A stretch of DNA of 64,000 nucleotides, taken from contig JBOGWP010000159.1 of NCBI GenBank assembly GCA_050693875.1, positions 8,642 through 72,641 on the forward strand, given 5' to 3'. A program made the position numbers and the translations under genes. Below the pieces are notes generated by a model. The model was not told the DNA's origin. It saw nothing but the letters and a program-made list of their open reading frames with translations, and did not search any database. Positions 1-7,145 of this stretch are shown in pieces (positions within the stretch are counted from its first letter, which is position 1; the number at the start of each line of letters is the position of its first letter). Source of the stretch: JBOGWP01 sp050693875. GTDB lineage: Bacteria > Actinomycetota > CADDZG01 > JAHWKV01 > JBOGWP01.

Positions 1-100
1 ACTGCTGGGGTGCCCGCCTGCTCGGCTCCTCGCCGCCCGCGCACGCCATGGCGGTTACGAGGATCGCCGCGGTGAGAAGCGCTCGGGTGAGGGCTCGCAT
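1..100 (-). CDS. Lipoprotein N-terminus, partial (runs off the window start)
   Basis: Only the first 33 codons are present. Read from an ATG at position 100, they begin with a short basic stretch (MRALTR), a hydrophobic run and then T-A-M-A-C, followed by G-G-E-E-P. This is the shape of a lipoprotein signal peptide with the lipidated cysteine at residue 20 and an acidic, flexible tether after it. The product is therefore probably an extracytoplasmic lipoprotein. Nothing of the mature domain is visible, so its function cannot be given. The lipobox is not perfect: alanine stands at -3 where leucine is usual. Confidence 0.55.
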   Translation of the reverse strand, partial: MRALTRALLTAAILVTAMACAGGEEPSRRAPQQ

Positions 101-178
101 CGGCACGGGCACCGCGGGAGTCTATCCGTATCGCCAACGCGTGCGGCAAGCATCGCCGCTCGTCCGGCGAGACCGCGG

Positions 179-970
179 TCAGGAGTATGAGTGGGTTTCG
201 TCCGGGAAGGTCCCCGCTTCCACCTCGGTTCGAAACTGCGTGGCGGCCCGGGCGATGGCATCACCAAGGTTGGCGTAGGTCTTGACGAACTTGGGATAGG
301 GCCCGGTTCCGAGGCCGAGCAGATCGTTGACGACCAGCACCTGGGCGTCGCAGTGGGGCCCCGCCCCGATGCCGATGGTGGGAATCGCGACGGTCCGGGT
401 GACGGTGGCGGCGACGGCCGCAGGGATGCCCTCGAGCACGAGAGAGCAGGCGCCCGCTTTCTGCAACTCGAGCGAATCGGCAAGCAGCCGCGCTGCGGCC
501 TCCTCGCTCCGGGCCTGGACCCGGTAGCCGCCCATGGCGTGCACCGACTGCGGGGTGAGGCCGAGGTGGCCCATCACCGGGACGCCGACCTCGGTGAGCG
601 CGGCGGAGAGGTCGTGGCGAGGGCCCTCGATCTTCACCACGTGCGCACCCCCCTCCTTGAGGAACCGCACCGCATTCCGGACTCCCTCGCCGACGGACTC
701 CTGATAGCTGCCGAACGGCATGTCGCCGATGATCAGGGCGTTGTGCGCGCCGCGGGCAACCGCGCGGGTGTGGTGCAGCATCTCGTCCATCGTCACCGGG
801 ATGGTCGTGTCGTAGCCGAGCACGACCTGTCCCAGGGAGTCCCCGACGAGGAGGACGGGGATGCCGGCCTCGTCGAGGATGCGGGCGGTCGGGAAGTCGT
901 AGGCGGTGAGGACGGCGAAGCGTCGTCCTTCGGCCTTGCATCGGGCGAGATCGCGGACGGAGAACGGCAT
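179..970 (-). CDS. panB: 3-methyl-2-oxobutanoate hydroxymethyltransferase
   Basis: PanB transfers a hydroxymethyl group from methylene-tetrahydrofolate to 2-oxoisovalerate, giving ketopantoate for pantothenate and coenzyme A. The 263-residue product has the usual family length. It shows LTAYDFPTARILDEAG near residue 21, the metal-binding aspartates in LVGDSLG (D44) and IGDMPFG (D83), and the glutamate in KIEGP (E115). The C-terminal part has the conserved IGIGAGPHCDAQVLV-type motif. An AAAGGAG Shine-Dalgarno sequence lies seven bases before the ATG. No panC or panD is next to it, so it is not in a pantothenate operon here. Family assignment is secure. Confidence 0.96.
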   Translation of the reverse strand: MPFSVRDLARCKAEGRRFAVLTAYDFPTARILDEAGIPVLLVGDSLGQVVLGYDTTIPVTMDEMLHHTRAVARGAHNALIIGDMPFGSYQESVGEGVRNAVRFLKEGGAHVVKIEGPRHDLSAALTEVGVPVMGHLGLTPQSVHAMGGYRVQARSEEAAARLLADSLELQKAGACSLVLEGIPAAVAATVTRTVAIPTIGIGAGPHCDAQVLVVNDLLGLGTGPYPKFVKTYANLGDAIARAATQFRTEVEAGTFPDETHSYS

Positions 971-1069
971 GATCGGCTCCTTTCGGTCCCGGGGCTCCGC
1001 CTCCAGGCCTGAAGCTCCTCCAAGTGTAGAAGGTCTGCGGCGCTTGTCGGGGGTAGGAGGCGCGGCCGA

Positions 1070-1879
1070 TCAGGGAGTGTGCGAGGCCAGGAAGTCGAGC
1101 AGGAGGCGGTTGAATGCGTCTGCGTTGCGGGCATGAGCATCGTGGCCCGCATCACGGATGAAGACGTGGTGGCCGTGGCGCAGGACGGCGGCGAGCGTCT
1201 CGCCCACCACCTGCATTGGGGGTTCGCTCTGGTCCCCGTTCAGCACGAGCGCGGGGATGTCGAGCGACTGCAGCCCTTCCTCGTCGGGGACGTACTCCCA
1301 GGAGCGCTGCTCCCGCTCGGCCACCGGCGCCTGCCGGCGGATGAGCTCCCAGGAAGGGGAGGAGGGATTCATCTCTTCCGCCATCCGTCCGTCGATGAAC
1401 CGCATGAAGTCGGGAAGCCATTCCTCGAGCGGCTCTCCTTCGACCCCACGCCGCATGGCGGCGCGCATCCGCTCCCACCATTCCCGGTACTGCGGATCTC
1501 GTGCCAGCCAGGCGAAGAGCGGAGGCTCGAGCAACGCCAACGACAGCACCCGGCCCGGATCGACCAGCGCCACCTCAAGACAGACCAGGCATCCGTAGGA
1601 GACGGCGACGAGATGGGCCTCGTCCACCCCCCGAAGGTCGAGCGTTCGCAGCACGTCGGTCGCCTGAAGCCGCACCGGCACGTGGGCGGCATCTCCCGCC
1701 GGCGACCGACCGTGCCCGCGGCGGTCGACGGCCAGCGTCCGGTATCCGGCGACCGCGAGCGGGTTGATCACGCGGCCCCAGGCGGGGCCGGAGTGGAAGA
1801 TGCCGCCGTGGACCAGCACGACGGGCGTTCCGGCCCCGCGTTCGATCGCAGCAAGCTCGACCGGCTCGTTCTCGTTCAC
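1070..1879 (-). CDS. Alpha/beta hydrolase
   Basis: A 269-residue alpha/beta-hydrolase fold protein without a signal peptide. Visible landmarks are the oxyanion-hole strand VVLVHGG (residues 20-26), the DRRGHGRSP turn (52-60), the nucleophile elbow V-A-V-S-Y-G with Ser94, an acid in LVLNGDQSEPP and the catalytic His in DAGHDAHARN near the C-terminus. The elbow reads A-x-S-x-G instead of the common G-x-S-x-G. The start is GTG with GAGGAG just before it. The gene is transcribed away from the VOC gene. The substrate cannot be read from the sequence; esterase or C-C hydrolase activity are both possible. Confidence 0.85.
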   Translation of the reverse strand: MNENEPVELAAIERGAGTPVVLVHGGIFHSGPAWGRVINPLAVAGYRTLAVDRRGHGRSPAGDAAHVPVRLQATDVLRTLDLRGVDEAHLVAVSYGCLVCLEVALVDPGRVLSLALLEPPLFAWLARDPQYREWWERMRAAMRRGVEGEPLEEWLPDFMRFIDGRMAEEMNPSSPSWELIRRQAPVAEREQRSWEYVPDEEGLQSLDIPALVLNGDQSEPPMQVVGETLAAVLRHGHHVFIRDAGHDAHARNADAFNRLLLDFLASHTP

Positions 1880-1986
1880 GGGCTCCTCGAAACCTCCCGA
1901 GTAGGCGGGATTATCATCATCCTGCAGGAATCGTGTGCGTCGCCGCCGACGGGGTGCACCGCGCCTCCCCAGGGCAGGAGGTTGGG

Positions 1987-2361
1987 ATGGGGGTCAGGAA
2001 GCTTGGGATGTCGATGATCCTCGCGAGGGACTTCGACAAGCTGCTCGACTGGTACACGAACGTCCTCGGGCTGCAGTCTTCGCGGGTGGACCAGGAGGGG
2101 CAGTGGGCGAGCCTTCGCTTTCCCGAGGGCGACGCCACGATCGCCCTTCACGGCGGGCTCGCAGCGGGGGCCGATCAGGCGGGGCTCCGGACGATCGTTC
2201 CGTTGATCGAGGTGAGCGACATCCAGGCGACGGTCGAGGAGTTGAAGGGGCAGGGACTGGAGTTCACGCGCGAGGTGCACGAAGGCGCGGGTGTGTGGCT
2301 GGCGAGCTTCGACGACCCGGAGGGCAACTCGCTGCAGCTGTACGAGATGCGGGGCCGCTGA
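1987..2361 (+). CDS. VOC (glyoxalase/bleomycin-resistance fold) family protein
   Basis: A single-unit vicinal-oxygen-chelate protein of 124 residues. It opens with the typical LGMSMILARDFDKLLDWYTNVLGL (split here as beta strand, helix, N-V-L-G-L) and ends with F-D-D-P-E-G-N-S-L-Q-L-Y-E, the family's C-terminal metal-ligand strand with its Glu. The ATG at 1987 was chosen because a strong AGGAGG sits six bases upstream and because homology begins there; an upstream in-frame ATG at 1933 would add an unconserved tail. VOC proteins act as lyases, dioxygenases, isomerases or resistance proteins. The reaction here is unknown. Confidence 0.85.
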   Translation: MGVRKLGMSMILARDFDKLLDWYTNVLGLQSSRVDQEGQWASLRFPEGDATIALHGGLAAGADQAGLRTIVPLIEVSDIQATVEELKGQGLEFTREVHEGAGVWLASFDDPEGNSLQLYEMRGR

Positions 2362-2392
2362 GCGGCGCTCCGAGGACCGAGGGGGAGGGGGG

Positions 2393-2746
2393 ATGACGAC
2401 CAGGGTGGTGGTGCTGTGCTGGGAGGAGTGCCGGCCGTGGGTGAGCCAGCTCCGCCAGAACGGCTACAGCGTTCCGTGGGTTGAGGAGCCGAAGGGAGAG
2501 GTCCACAAGCAGATCCCGGACCTGCATCCGGACGCGGTTCTGATCGACCTCACCCGTCAGCCCGAGCAGGGACGCGAGATGGTGATCGACCTGGCCTCGA
2601 ACGAGCACCTGCGCGAGACCCCACTCATCGTGGTGAGCGAGAAGGGAAGCGCAGCGCGGGGGCTCAAGAGCAAGGTGCGGAACCTGATCGTGGCGTCGCC
2701 GAGCTCGATCGTGCTCGCGCTCGAGAAGGCGCTCGGCCCGAAGTAG
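2393..2746 (+). CDS. Receiver-like small protein
   Basis: A 117-residue protein that looks like a degenerate response-regulator receiver: an alternating beta/alpha pattern with strands TTRVVVLCW, DAVLIDLT and LIVVSEKG, and a helix GREMVIDLASNEHL between them. The Asp in VLIDLT would correspond to the phosphoacceptor strand, but the usual acidic pair after beta-1 is absent (C-W-E-E instead of D-D), and no output domain follows. The start ATG is preceded by GGGGGAGGGGGG. It lies 31 bases after the VOC gene and may be cotranscribed. It could be a phosphorylation-independent adaptor; this is inference. Confidence 0.6.
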   Translation: MTTRVVVLCWEECRPWVSQLRQNGYSVPWVEEPKGEVHKQIPDLHPDAVLIDLTRQPEQGREMVIDLASNEHLRETPLIVVSEKGSAARGLKSKVRNLIVASPSSIVLALEKALGPK

Positions 2747-2753
2747 GGCCGGG

Positions 2754-3215
2754 CTAGTCGAGGTCCCCGGCTTCGATCCGCATGATGCGGCGGGCGCGGA
2801 CGAGCTCTCCCTGACTCAGCAGCTCCATACGTTCGGGTTCGTCGAGTGCTTGTGCGAACACGCCGATCAGGTCGCGCTGCGAGATCATCCCAACCACCCG
2901 CTCGCCGTCGAGGACGGGCAGGTGGCGAATCCAGTTGTCGGCCATGATCCGGGCGCACGCGCGGAGGCGCGTGTCGGGCGTGACCGTGACGAGCTCGGTC
3001 CGCATGACGTCCTTGAGCTGTACGAGCTTCGGGTCCCCGCCGCGGGCCACCACCTTCATGAGATCGCGTTCGGTGAAGATCCCGACCAGGCGGTCCCCGT
3101 CGACGACGAGCAGCGATCCTGTTTGCTGTTGAAACATCTTAGCCGAGGCCTCCGCAACGGTGTCTTCCGCGGTATCGGCGACGACGGCCTCGGTCATCAC
3201 ACTGGCAACTGTCAT
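2754..3215 (-). CDS. Tandem CBS-domain protein
   Basis: A 153-residue soluble protein made of a CBS pair. Each half has the strand pattern S-L-L-V-V-D-G-D-R-L-V-G-I-F-T-E-R-D-L and H-L-P-V-L-D-G-E-R-V-V-G-M-I-S-Q-R-D-L; the halves start with V-M-T and V-M-R. CBS pairs bind adenine nucleotides and act as energy sensors; stand-alone versions often modulate partner proteins. The start at 3215 (MTVASVMTE) is where homology begins; a longer frame upstream has no family sequence. A TAAACT -10 element lies only 8 bases before the ATG, so the transcript may be leaderless. Confidence 0.85.
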   Translation of the reverse strand: MTVASVMTEAVVADTAEDTVAEASAKMFQQQTGSLLVVDGDRLVGIFTERDLMKVVARGGDPKLVQLKDVMRTELVTVTPDTRLRACARIMADNWIRHLPVLDGERVVGMISQRDLIGVFAQALDEPERMELLSQGELVRARRIMRIEAGDLD

Positions 3216-3223
3216 AGCAAGTA

Positions 3224-3229
3224 AGTTTA
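3224..3229 (-). promoter_or_regulatory. -10 element (TAAACT) of the CBS gene
   Basis: TAAACT on the minus strand sits eight bases before the ATG at 3215, placing the expected transcription start at or next to the start codon. The nearest GGAGG is too far upstream to serve as a ribosome-binding site. No good -35 is seen at 17 bases. Confidence 0.4.
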
Positions 3230-3268
3230 GCCCTCCATCTGGTTTCCGCTCTGTTACATCACAGGGAG

Positions 3269-3295
3269 GGCTTGACCTTCCCAGCAGGTCAAGCC
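3269..3295. promoter_or_regulatory. 9-bp inverted repeat (operator-like) between CBS gene and rmlB
   Basis: GGCTTGACC at 3269-3277 and GGTCAAGCC at 3287-3295 form a perfect inverted repeat with a nine-base spacer. It lies in the only divergent gap of this region, between the CBS gene (minus) and the dTDP-sugar genes (plus). Arm length and spacing fit a dimeric repressor or activator site; as RNA it would also be a hairpin. No neighbouring regulator gene identifies the binding protein. Confidence 0.5.
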
Positions 3296-3326
3296 GAGCC
3301 GTGCGCACCCGTCGGGCTCGAGGCAC

Positions 3327-3361
3327 TAGGATCGCGGCCGATGAGGGCCCACCGACGTTGA
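3327..3361 (+). promoter_or_regulatory. -10 element and six-codon leader ORF before rmlB
   Basis: TAGGAT (3327-3332) resembles the -10 of other promoters in this window. About nine bases later an ATG at 3341 opens a six-codon frame (MRAHRR) whose TGA stop (3359-3361) overlaps the TTG start of rmlB (3358-3360). This looks like a leaderless leader peptide that delivers ribosomes to the weak TTG start by translational coupling. The interpretation is inferred. Confidence 0.35.
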
Positions 3362-4422
3362 ACGACCGCCGCATCCTGGTAACCGGAGGAGCCGGTTTTC
3401 TCGGAAGCCACTTCGTCCGCCACGCGCTCCGATCGGGGGCCGCGTTCGTTGCGAACCTCGACCTGCTCACCTACGCCGGGGACCTCCGCCGGCTCGACGA
3501 CATCGCCGGCGACCTGCGGTACGTGTTCGTGCGCGGCGACGTCGCGGAGGGGCGGGCGATACGCGAGGTGTTCGCGGCGTACCGGCCCGACGTCGTGGTC
3601 CATTACGCCGCCGAGTCTCATGTGACGCGCAGCGAGCTTGCCTCGGACGCGTTCTTCCGGACCAACGTCGAGGGCACCCGGGTGGTCCTCGAGTCGGCGC
3701 TGGAGGCCGGTGTCGAGCGAGTCGTGCACGTGTCGACCGATGAGGTCTACGGGCCGATCCTGTCGGGGGCGTTTGGTGAGGACGACAAGCTGCCCGGCGA
3801 GGGCGCGGCGACGAGCGCCTACGCCCGGTCCAAGGCCCTCGCCGACGATCTCGCCCGCTCCCTCGCGGCGGGGAGCACGCGCAGCGCGGTCATCGTCGCC
3901 CGGCCCACGAATGCATTCGGCCCGCACCAGTTCCCCGAGAAGGCCTTCCCGAGGTGGGCGACCCGTGCCCTGCGAGGTGAGCCGCTGCTGGTTTGGGGAG
4001 ACGGCCTCTACGTTCGCCAGTGGCTCTACGCCGAGGATTTCGCGCGGGCGATCGCGCTGCTCGTGGAGCGCGGCGATCCCGGCGGCGTCTACAACGTCGG
4101 TCCGCGCCATGATCCTGAGATCACCAACCTCGCCCTGGCGCAGTGGCTGAGGGATCGCCTCGAACTGACGCAGGAACGGCTGCAGATGACCGCCTACGAC
4201 CGGCCCGATCACGATCGCCGGTACGCGGTGGATCCGTCGCGCATCGAAGCGCTCGGGTGGGCGCCGGGGGAGGTCTGGGAACAGTTCGGCCGGACGCTGG
4301 ACTGGTACCGGGATCATGCCGCGTGGTGGGAGCCCCACATCGCCGAGGCGGAGTCGATCTATGCCGACGCCGTCGAGGCGGGACGGGGTGCCCCGGCGGC
4401 GGCTCGCGGAGCCCGCCCGTGA
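3358..4422 (+). CDS. rmlB: dTDP-glucose 4,6-dehydratase-type SDR enzyme
   Basis: A 354-residue extended SDR enzyme. It carries the NAD-binding LVTGGAGFLGSHFV at the N-terminus, the RmlB signature V-S-T-D-E-V-Y-G (the catalytic Thr-Asp-Glu of 4,6-dehydratases), Y-A-R-S-K (catalytic Tyr/Lys) and R-P-T-N-A-F-G-P-H-Q-F-P. It would convert dTDP-glucose to dTDP-4-keto-6-deoxyglucose. The TTG at 3358 directly precedes the Rossmann strand and is coupled to a small leader frame. It overlaps the next gene (rmlC-like) by GTGA, and an rmlA-like gene follows, so substrate dTDP-glucose is made locally. rmlD is not seen, so the final sugar is not fixed by this set. Confidence 0.9.
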   Translation: MNDRRILVTGGAGFLGSHFVRHALRSGAAFVANLDLLTYAGDLRRLDDIAGDLRYVFVRGDVAEGRAIREVFAAYRPDVVVHYAAESHVTRSELASDAFFRTNVEGTRVVLESALEAGVERVVHVSTDEVYGPILSGAFGEDDKLPGEGAATSAYARSKALADDLARSLAAGSTRSAVIVARPTNAFGPHQFPEKAFPRWATRALRGEPLLVWGDGLYVRQWLYAEDFARAIALLVERGDPGGVYNVGPRHDPEITNLALAQWLRDRLELTQERLQMTAYDRPDHDRRYAVDPSRIEALGWAPGEVWEQFGRTLDWYRDHAAWWEPHIAEAESIYADAVEAGRGAPAAARGARP

Positions 4423-4940
4423 AGCTCCAGGAGCATCCCGACATTCCCGGGGTGGTGGTGGGCATGCCCACCGTCCACGAGGATATTCGGGGGTCGTTCC
4501 TCGAGATCTTCCGCGAGGACCTGCTGGGCGCCCCGTTCGTCCAGGCAAACCACTCGCATTCACGGGCCGGTGTGCTCCGGGGGCTCCACTACCACCGCAA
4601 GCAGGCCGATGCCTGGTACGTCATCGGCGGCGAAGCCCAGGCGATGCTGGCGGACCTTCGGTCGCGAACCGAGCGACCCGCGGTGGCTTCAGTCGGTCTG
4701 GTGGCCGCCGAACCGAAGGTCCTCTACATTCCGCCCGGAGTGGCGCATGGATTTCTCGCTGTGACGGACGTCGATCTCATCTACTGGGTCACCCACTACT
4801 ACGACGCCTCCGACGAGTTCGGCGTCGTCTGGAACGACCCCACCCTCGGGGCGCCCTGGCGGACCTCGGATCCCATCCTCTCGGCGCGGGATCTGGCCAA
4901 CGCCCGGCTGGATTGGGACACGATCTCGGTTTCCTCGTAA
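4419..4940 (+). CDS. rmlC: dTDP-4-dehydrorhamnose 3,5-epimerase family protein
   Basis: A 173-residue cupin-fold sugar epimerase. It has the family order E-D-I-R-G-S-F-L-E-I-F-R, N-H-S-H-S-R-A-G-V-L-R-G-L-H-Y-H with the catalytic His in the L-H-Y-H stretch, and P-P-G-V-A-H-G-F-L-A-V. The product is slightly shorter than classical RmlC (about 180-200), which is common for 3,5-epimerases of other dTDP sugars. The GTG start overlaps the stop of rmlB by four bases, so the two are translationally coupled. With no rmlD beside it, a 6-deoxyhexose other than L-rhamnose is possible. Confidence 0.88.
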   Translation: MKLQEHPDIPGVVVGMPTVHEDIRGSFLEIFREDLLGAPFVQANHSHSRAGVLRGLHYHRKQADAWYVIGGEAQAMLADLRSRTERPAVASVGLVAAEPKVLYIPPGVAHGFLAVTDVDLIYWVTHYYDASDEFGVVWNDPTLGAPWRTSDPILSARDLANARLDWDTISVSS

Positions 4941-4958
4941 CCGGCGCCGACGGCAAGA

Positions 4959-5071
4959 GGCGCGGCTTCCGTTGGTGATGCGCCGGGTGGCGACGACGTC
5001 GGGGTGAGTGAGAGGGCCTCGAATCCGGCGTCTTGGCGCGGCTTCCGTTGGTGATGCGCCGGGTGGCGACG
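4959..5071. repeat. Perfect 37-bp direct repeat, two copies 76 bp apart
   Basis: Positions 4959-4995 and 5035-5071 are identical over 37 bases (core CGCGGCTTCCGTTGGTGATG). The copies flank 39 unrelated bases in the gap between rmlC and rmlA. A TACTAT -10-like hexamer (5078-5083) follows the second copy immediately and could start rmlA transcription. The repeat may be a duplicated regulatory site or the footprint of a recombination event. No terminal inverted repeats or transposase are associated. Confidence 0.8.
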
Positions 5072-5214
5072 GCCGAGTACTATGCTGGCCGGTCGCAGGG
5101 CATCGCTGGGCCCCCCCGAGATGAGCGTGCTCGACTGCTCGAAGGCTGGGGCCGCACGGCGTGGAGTTGCGGCCCCGGCGCGCTGCGGGTGGCCGAGTAC
5201 GTGAGGGAGGTGGC

Positions 5215-5949
5215 GTGAAGGGAGTCGTGCTCGCCGGCGGGCTCGGAACCCGCTTCCACCCCGTCACCAAGGTCGTCAACAAGCACCTGCTCGACGTCTT
5301 CGACGAGCCGATGGTGTTCTATCCGATCCGGTCGCTGGCGGCTGCCGGCGTCACCGAGGTGACCGTCGTCACCGGCGAGGAGATCTCGCAGTTCAAGCGC
5401 CTGCTGGGCGATGGGTCGACCCTCGGGGTGCACCTGTCGTACGCCTTTCAGGAGGGAGAGAGCGGGATTGCCGACGCGCTCAGCCGTGCCGAGGCCCTCG
5501 TCCAGGGCGAGCCGATCGTCGTCGTCCTGGGCGACAACATCTTTCAGGAGGACCTGTCGAGGTACCTCCGGGCGTTCTCGGAGCAGGGGAAGGGAGCCAA
5601 GATCCTTCTGAAGCAGGTGGGCCCCGAGGACACCCGGCGCTTCGGTGTGGCGGAGGTAGACGACGGAAAGATCCTCGGGATCGAGGAGAAGCCCGACATC
5701 CCGAAATCGGACCTGGTGGTGACGGGGTGCTACATGTACGACGAGCGCGCGTTCGACTTCATCCGCACGCTGCGCCCCTCCGGCCGGGGCGAGCTGGAGG
5801 TCACCGACCTCAACAACATCTACATCCAGGAGCGCACGATGACCTACGACGTGCTCCGCGGCTGGTGGACCGACGCCGGGACTCCGGCGAGCAAGCTCAA
5901 AGCCTCGATCCTGGTGGCGCTCGAAAAGGGGGTCACCTTCCACCGGTAA
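5215..5949 (+). CDS. rmlA: Sugar-1-phosphate nucleotidyltransferase (RmlA-like, short form)
   Basis: A 244-residue nucleotidyltransferase. The N-terminus V-L-A-G-G-L-G-T-R-F-H-P-V-T-K is the nucleotide-binding loop, followed by the magnesium-site Asp in V-V-L-G-D-N-I-F, then G-I-E-E-K-P and W-W-T-D-A-G-T-P. These match glucose-1-phosphate thymidylyltransferases, although the product lacks about 45 C-terminal residues of classical RmlA, as in short archaeal/actinobacterial forms. GTG at 5215 is preceded by GGAGG. With the two genes before it, it would supply dTDP-glucose. The nucleotide (dTTP or UTP) cannot be proved from sequence alone. Confidence 0.85.
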   Translation: MKGVVLAGGLGTRFHPVTKVVNKHLLDVFDEPMVFYPIRSLAAAGVTEVTVVTGEEISQFKRLLGDGSTLGVHLSYAFQEGESGIADALSRAEALVQGEPIVVVLGDNIFQEDLSRYLRAFSEQGKGAKILLKQVGPEDTRRFGVAEVDDGKILGIEEKPDIPKSDLVVTGCYMYDERAFDFIRTLRPSGRGELEVTDLNNIYIQERTMTYDVLRGWWTDAGTPASKLKASILVALEKGVTFHR

Positions 5950-5994
5950 GGCACCGGCACCCAGGCTCCCGACCGATCGTCTCGCCGAACCTCG

Positions 5995-7143
5995 TCAGGG
6001 TCCCCGGGCCGGCAGGATGTCACCACGAGGCCGCCTCGGCACCGCCCCTCCTGCTGGAGACGGTGCTTCCGCCGGGTCGGCCGCGGCCCTGCGAGCCGAG
6101 GCTCGACTGGCCGCCGCAGCCCGCTCACTGGTTTGTTCGCCCCGTTTCGGACTCCCGGGCTTGCGGGTCTCGGCCCGTCGGGCGCGGCGGCTCGCCTCCG
6201 CGGCCTGCGCCTTCCGAGCCTTGACGGCCGCCGGACGCGGCGCCGAGCGAATCCCACGGGCGGCAACGACCAGCAGCAGCACGGCGTTCAGCGCCCCGAT
6301 GAGCCACAGCGGGAAGATCGGCTGGAACCCTGCGGCCCTGGCGAGGGTGCCTCCCGCCCAGGAGATCGTCGCCGTGGTCCGCATGAGGCCACCCCAGCGC
6401 GGGACCTCGTTCCAGGGGATCCGCACGGTGCGACGCTCACCCGGCCCGAGCCGAACTTCCTGCTCGGCCAGCTGGAAGGAACGGCCGGTGACAGTGGCGA
6501 CCCGGGCACGCAGCTTCAGGGTCACCGCGTTCCCGCCCGGGTTGTTCACGAGCGCCTCGAAGGTCGCCGTCCGCGGGATGAGCACCCATGGGACGTCCAT
6601 CCCGACCCTCTCGATCGACGGCCCCGTCGGGGCGCCCGAACCGGGATTCACCAGAAGCGCGACGCGCGTGACCAGGTCCAGCGCGCCGCCACCCGCCCGT
6701 TCGTCGAGCTGCTCGGTCACGATCGCACCCAGGCCTCCCCTCCGCTCGTCGGAGATGTCGACGGAGAAGTCGACGACACGTTCCGACTTCGGCCCGAGGG
6801 TCAGGTCGGTGACCGCCACACGGATCGCCGCCCCCAGACCCTCGGCTCGCGCCCCGAACGGCGCCACCGAGAGCGAGCCATCCTCCGAGCGGGCGGCGTC
6901 GGCGCCGTAGATGCGCAGGCGGATCTTCTCGGTGCTCTTGTTGTAGACGCGGATTGCATCTCGGACGGTGCCGCCGCCCGCGTCGGGCAGGAGGAACGAC
7001 GTGCGGCGCTCCCCTTCGATCGCCCTGGGGTACGGTGCCACGCCGAACGTCTCGGTCTCACCGGCTGCGGCCAGGCCGGGCAGAAGGGCCGCGCCCGCGA
7101 CCCACGCCAACAGCCCCGCGAGCCTGTTCGCCCCCATCCCCAT
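5995..7143 (-). CDS. DUF916-type WxL-associated membrane-anchored surface protein (second copy)
   Basis: A 382-residue type-I membrane protein: signal peptide (residues 1-27, ending G-L-A-A-A-G), an extracellular beta-rich part (T-E-T-F-G-V-A-P-Y-P start, I-R-V-Y-N-K-S-T-E-K), a second Ig-like part, one membrane segment (P-L-W-L-I-G-A-L-N-A-V-L-L-L-V-V, about residues 275-297) and a long Arg/Ala-rich cytoplasmic tail. This is the architecture of proteins combining WxL peptidoglycan-binding (DUF916) and host-binding domains, which anchor WxL proteins to the wall. It ends a five-gene minus-strand operon with another DUF916 homologue. The Ala/Arg-rich tail is unusually long. Function is inferred from family and context. 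Confidence 0.75.
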   Translation of the reverse strand: MGMGANRLAGLLAWVAGAALLPGLAAAGETETFGVAPYPRAIEGERRTSFLLPDAGGGTVRDAIRVYNKSTEKIRLRIYGADAARSEDGSLSVAPFGARAEGLGAAIRVAVTDLTLGPKSERVVDFSVDISDERRGGLGAIVTEQLDERAGGGALDLVTRVALLVNPGSGAPTGPSIERVGMDVPWVLIPRTATFEALVNNPGGNAVTLKLRARVATVTGRSFQLAEQEVRLGPGERRTVRIPWNEVPRWGGLMRTTATISWAGGTLARAAGFQPIFPLWLIGALNAVLLLVVAARGIRSAPRPAAVKARKAQAAEASRRARRAETRKPGSPKRGEQTSERAAAASRASARRAAADPAEAPSPAGGAVPRRPRGDILPARGP

Positions 7144-7145
7144 CG

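Noticed and set aside
191..1012. A 273-codon plus-strand frame across panB.
   Set aside because: It is the antisense of panB, whose motifs are complete on the minus strand.
5033..5218. A 61-codon frame just before rmlA, ending at its start codon.
   Set aside because: It overlaps the second 37-bp direct repeat and a likely promoter, has no ribosome site and shows no family features.
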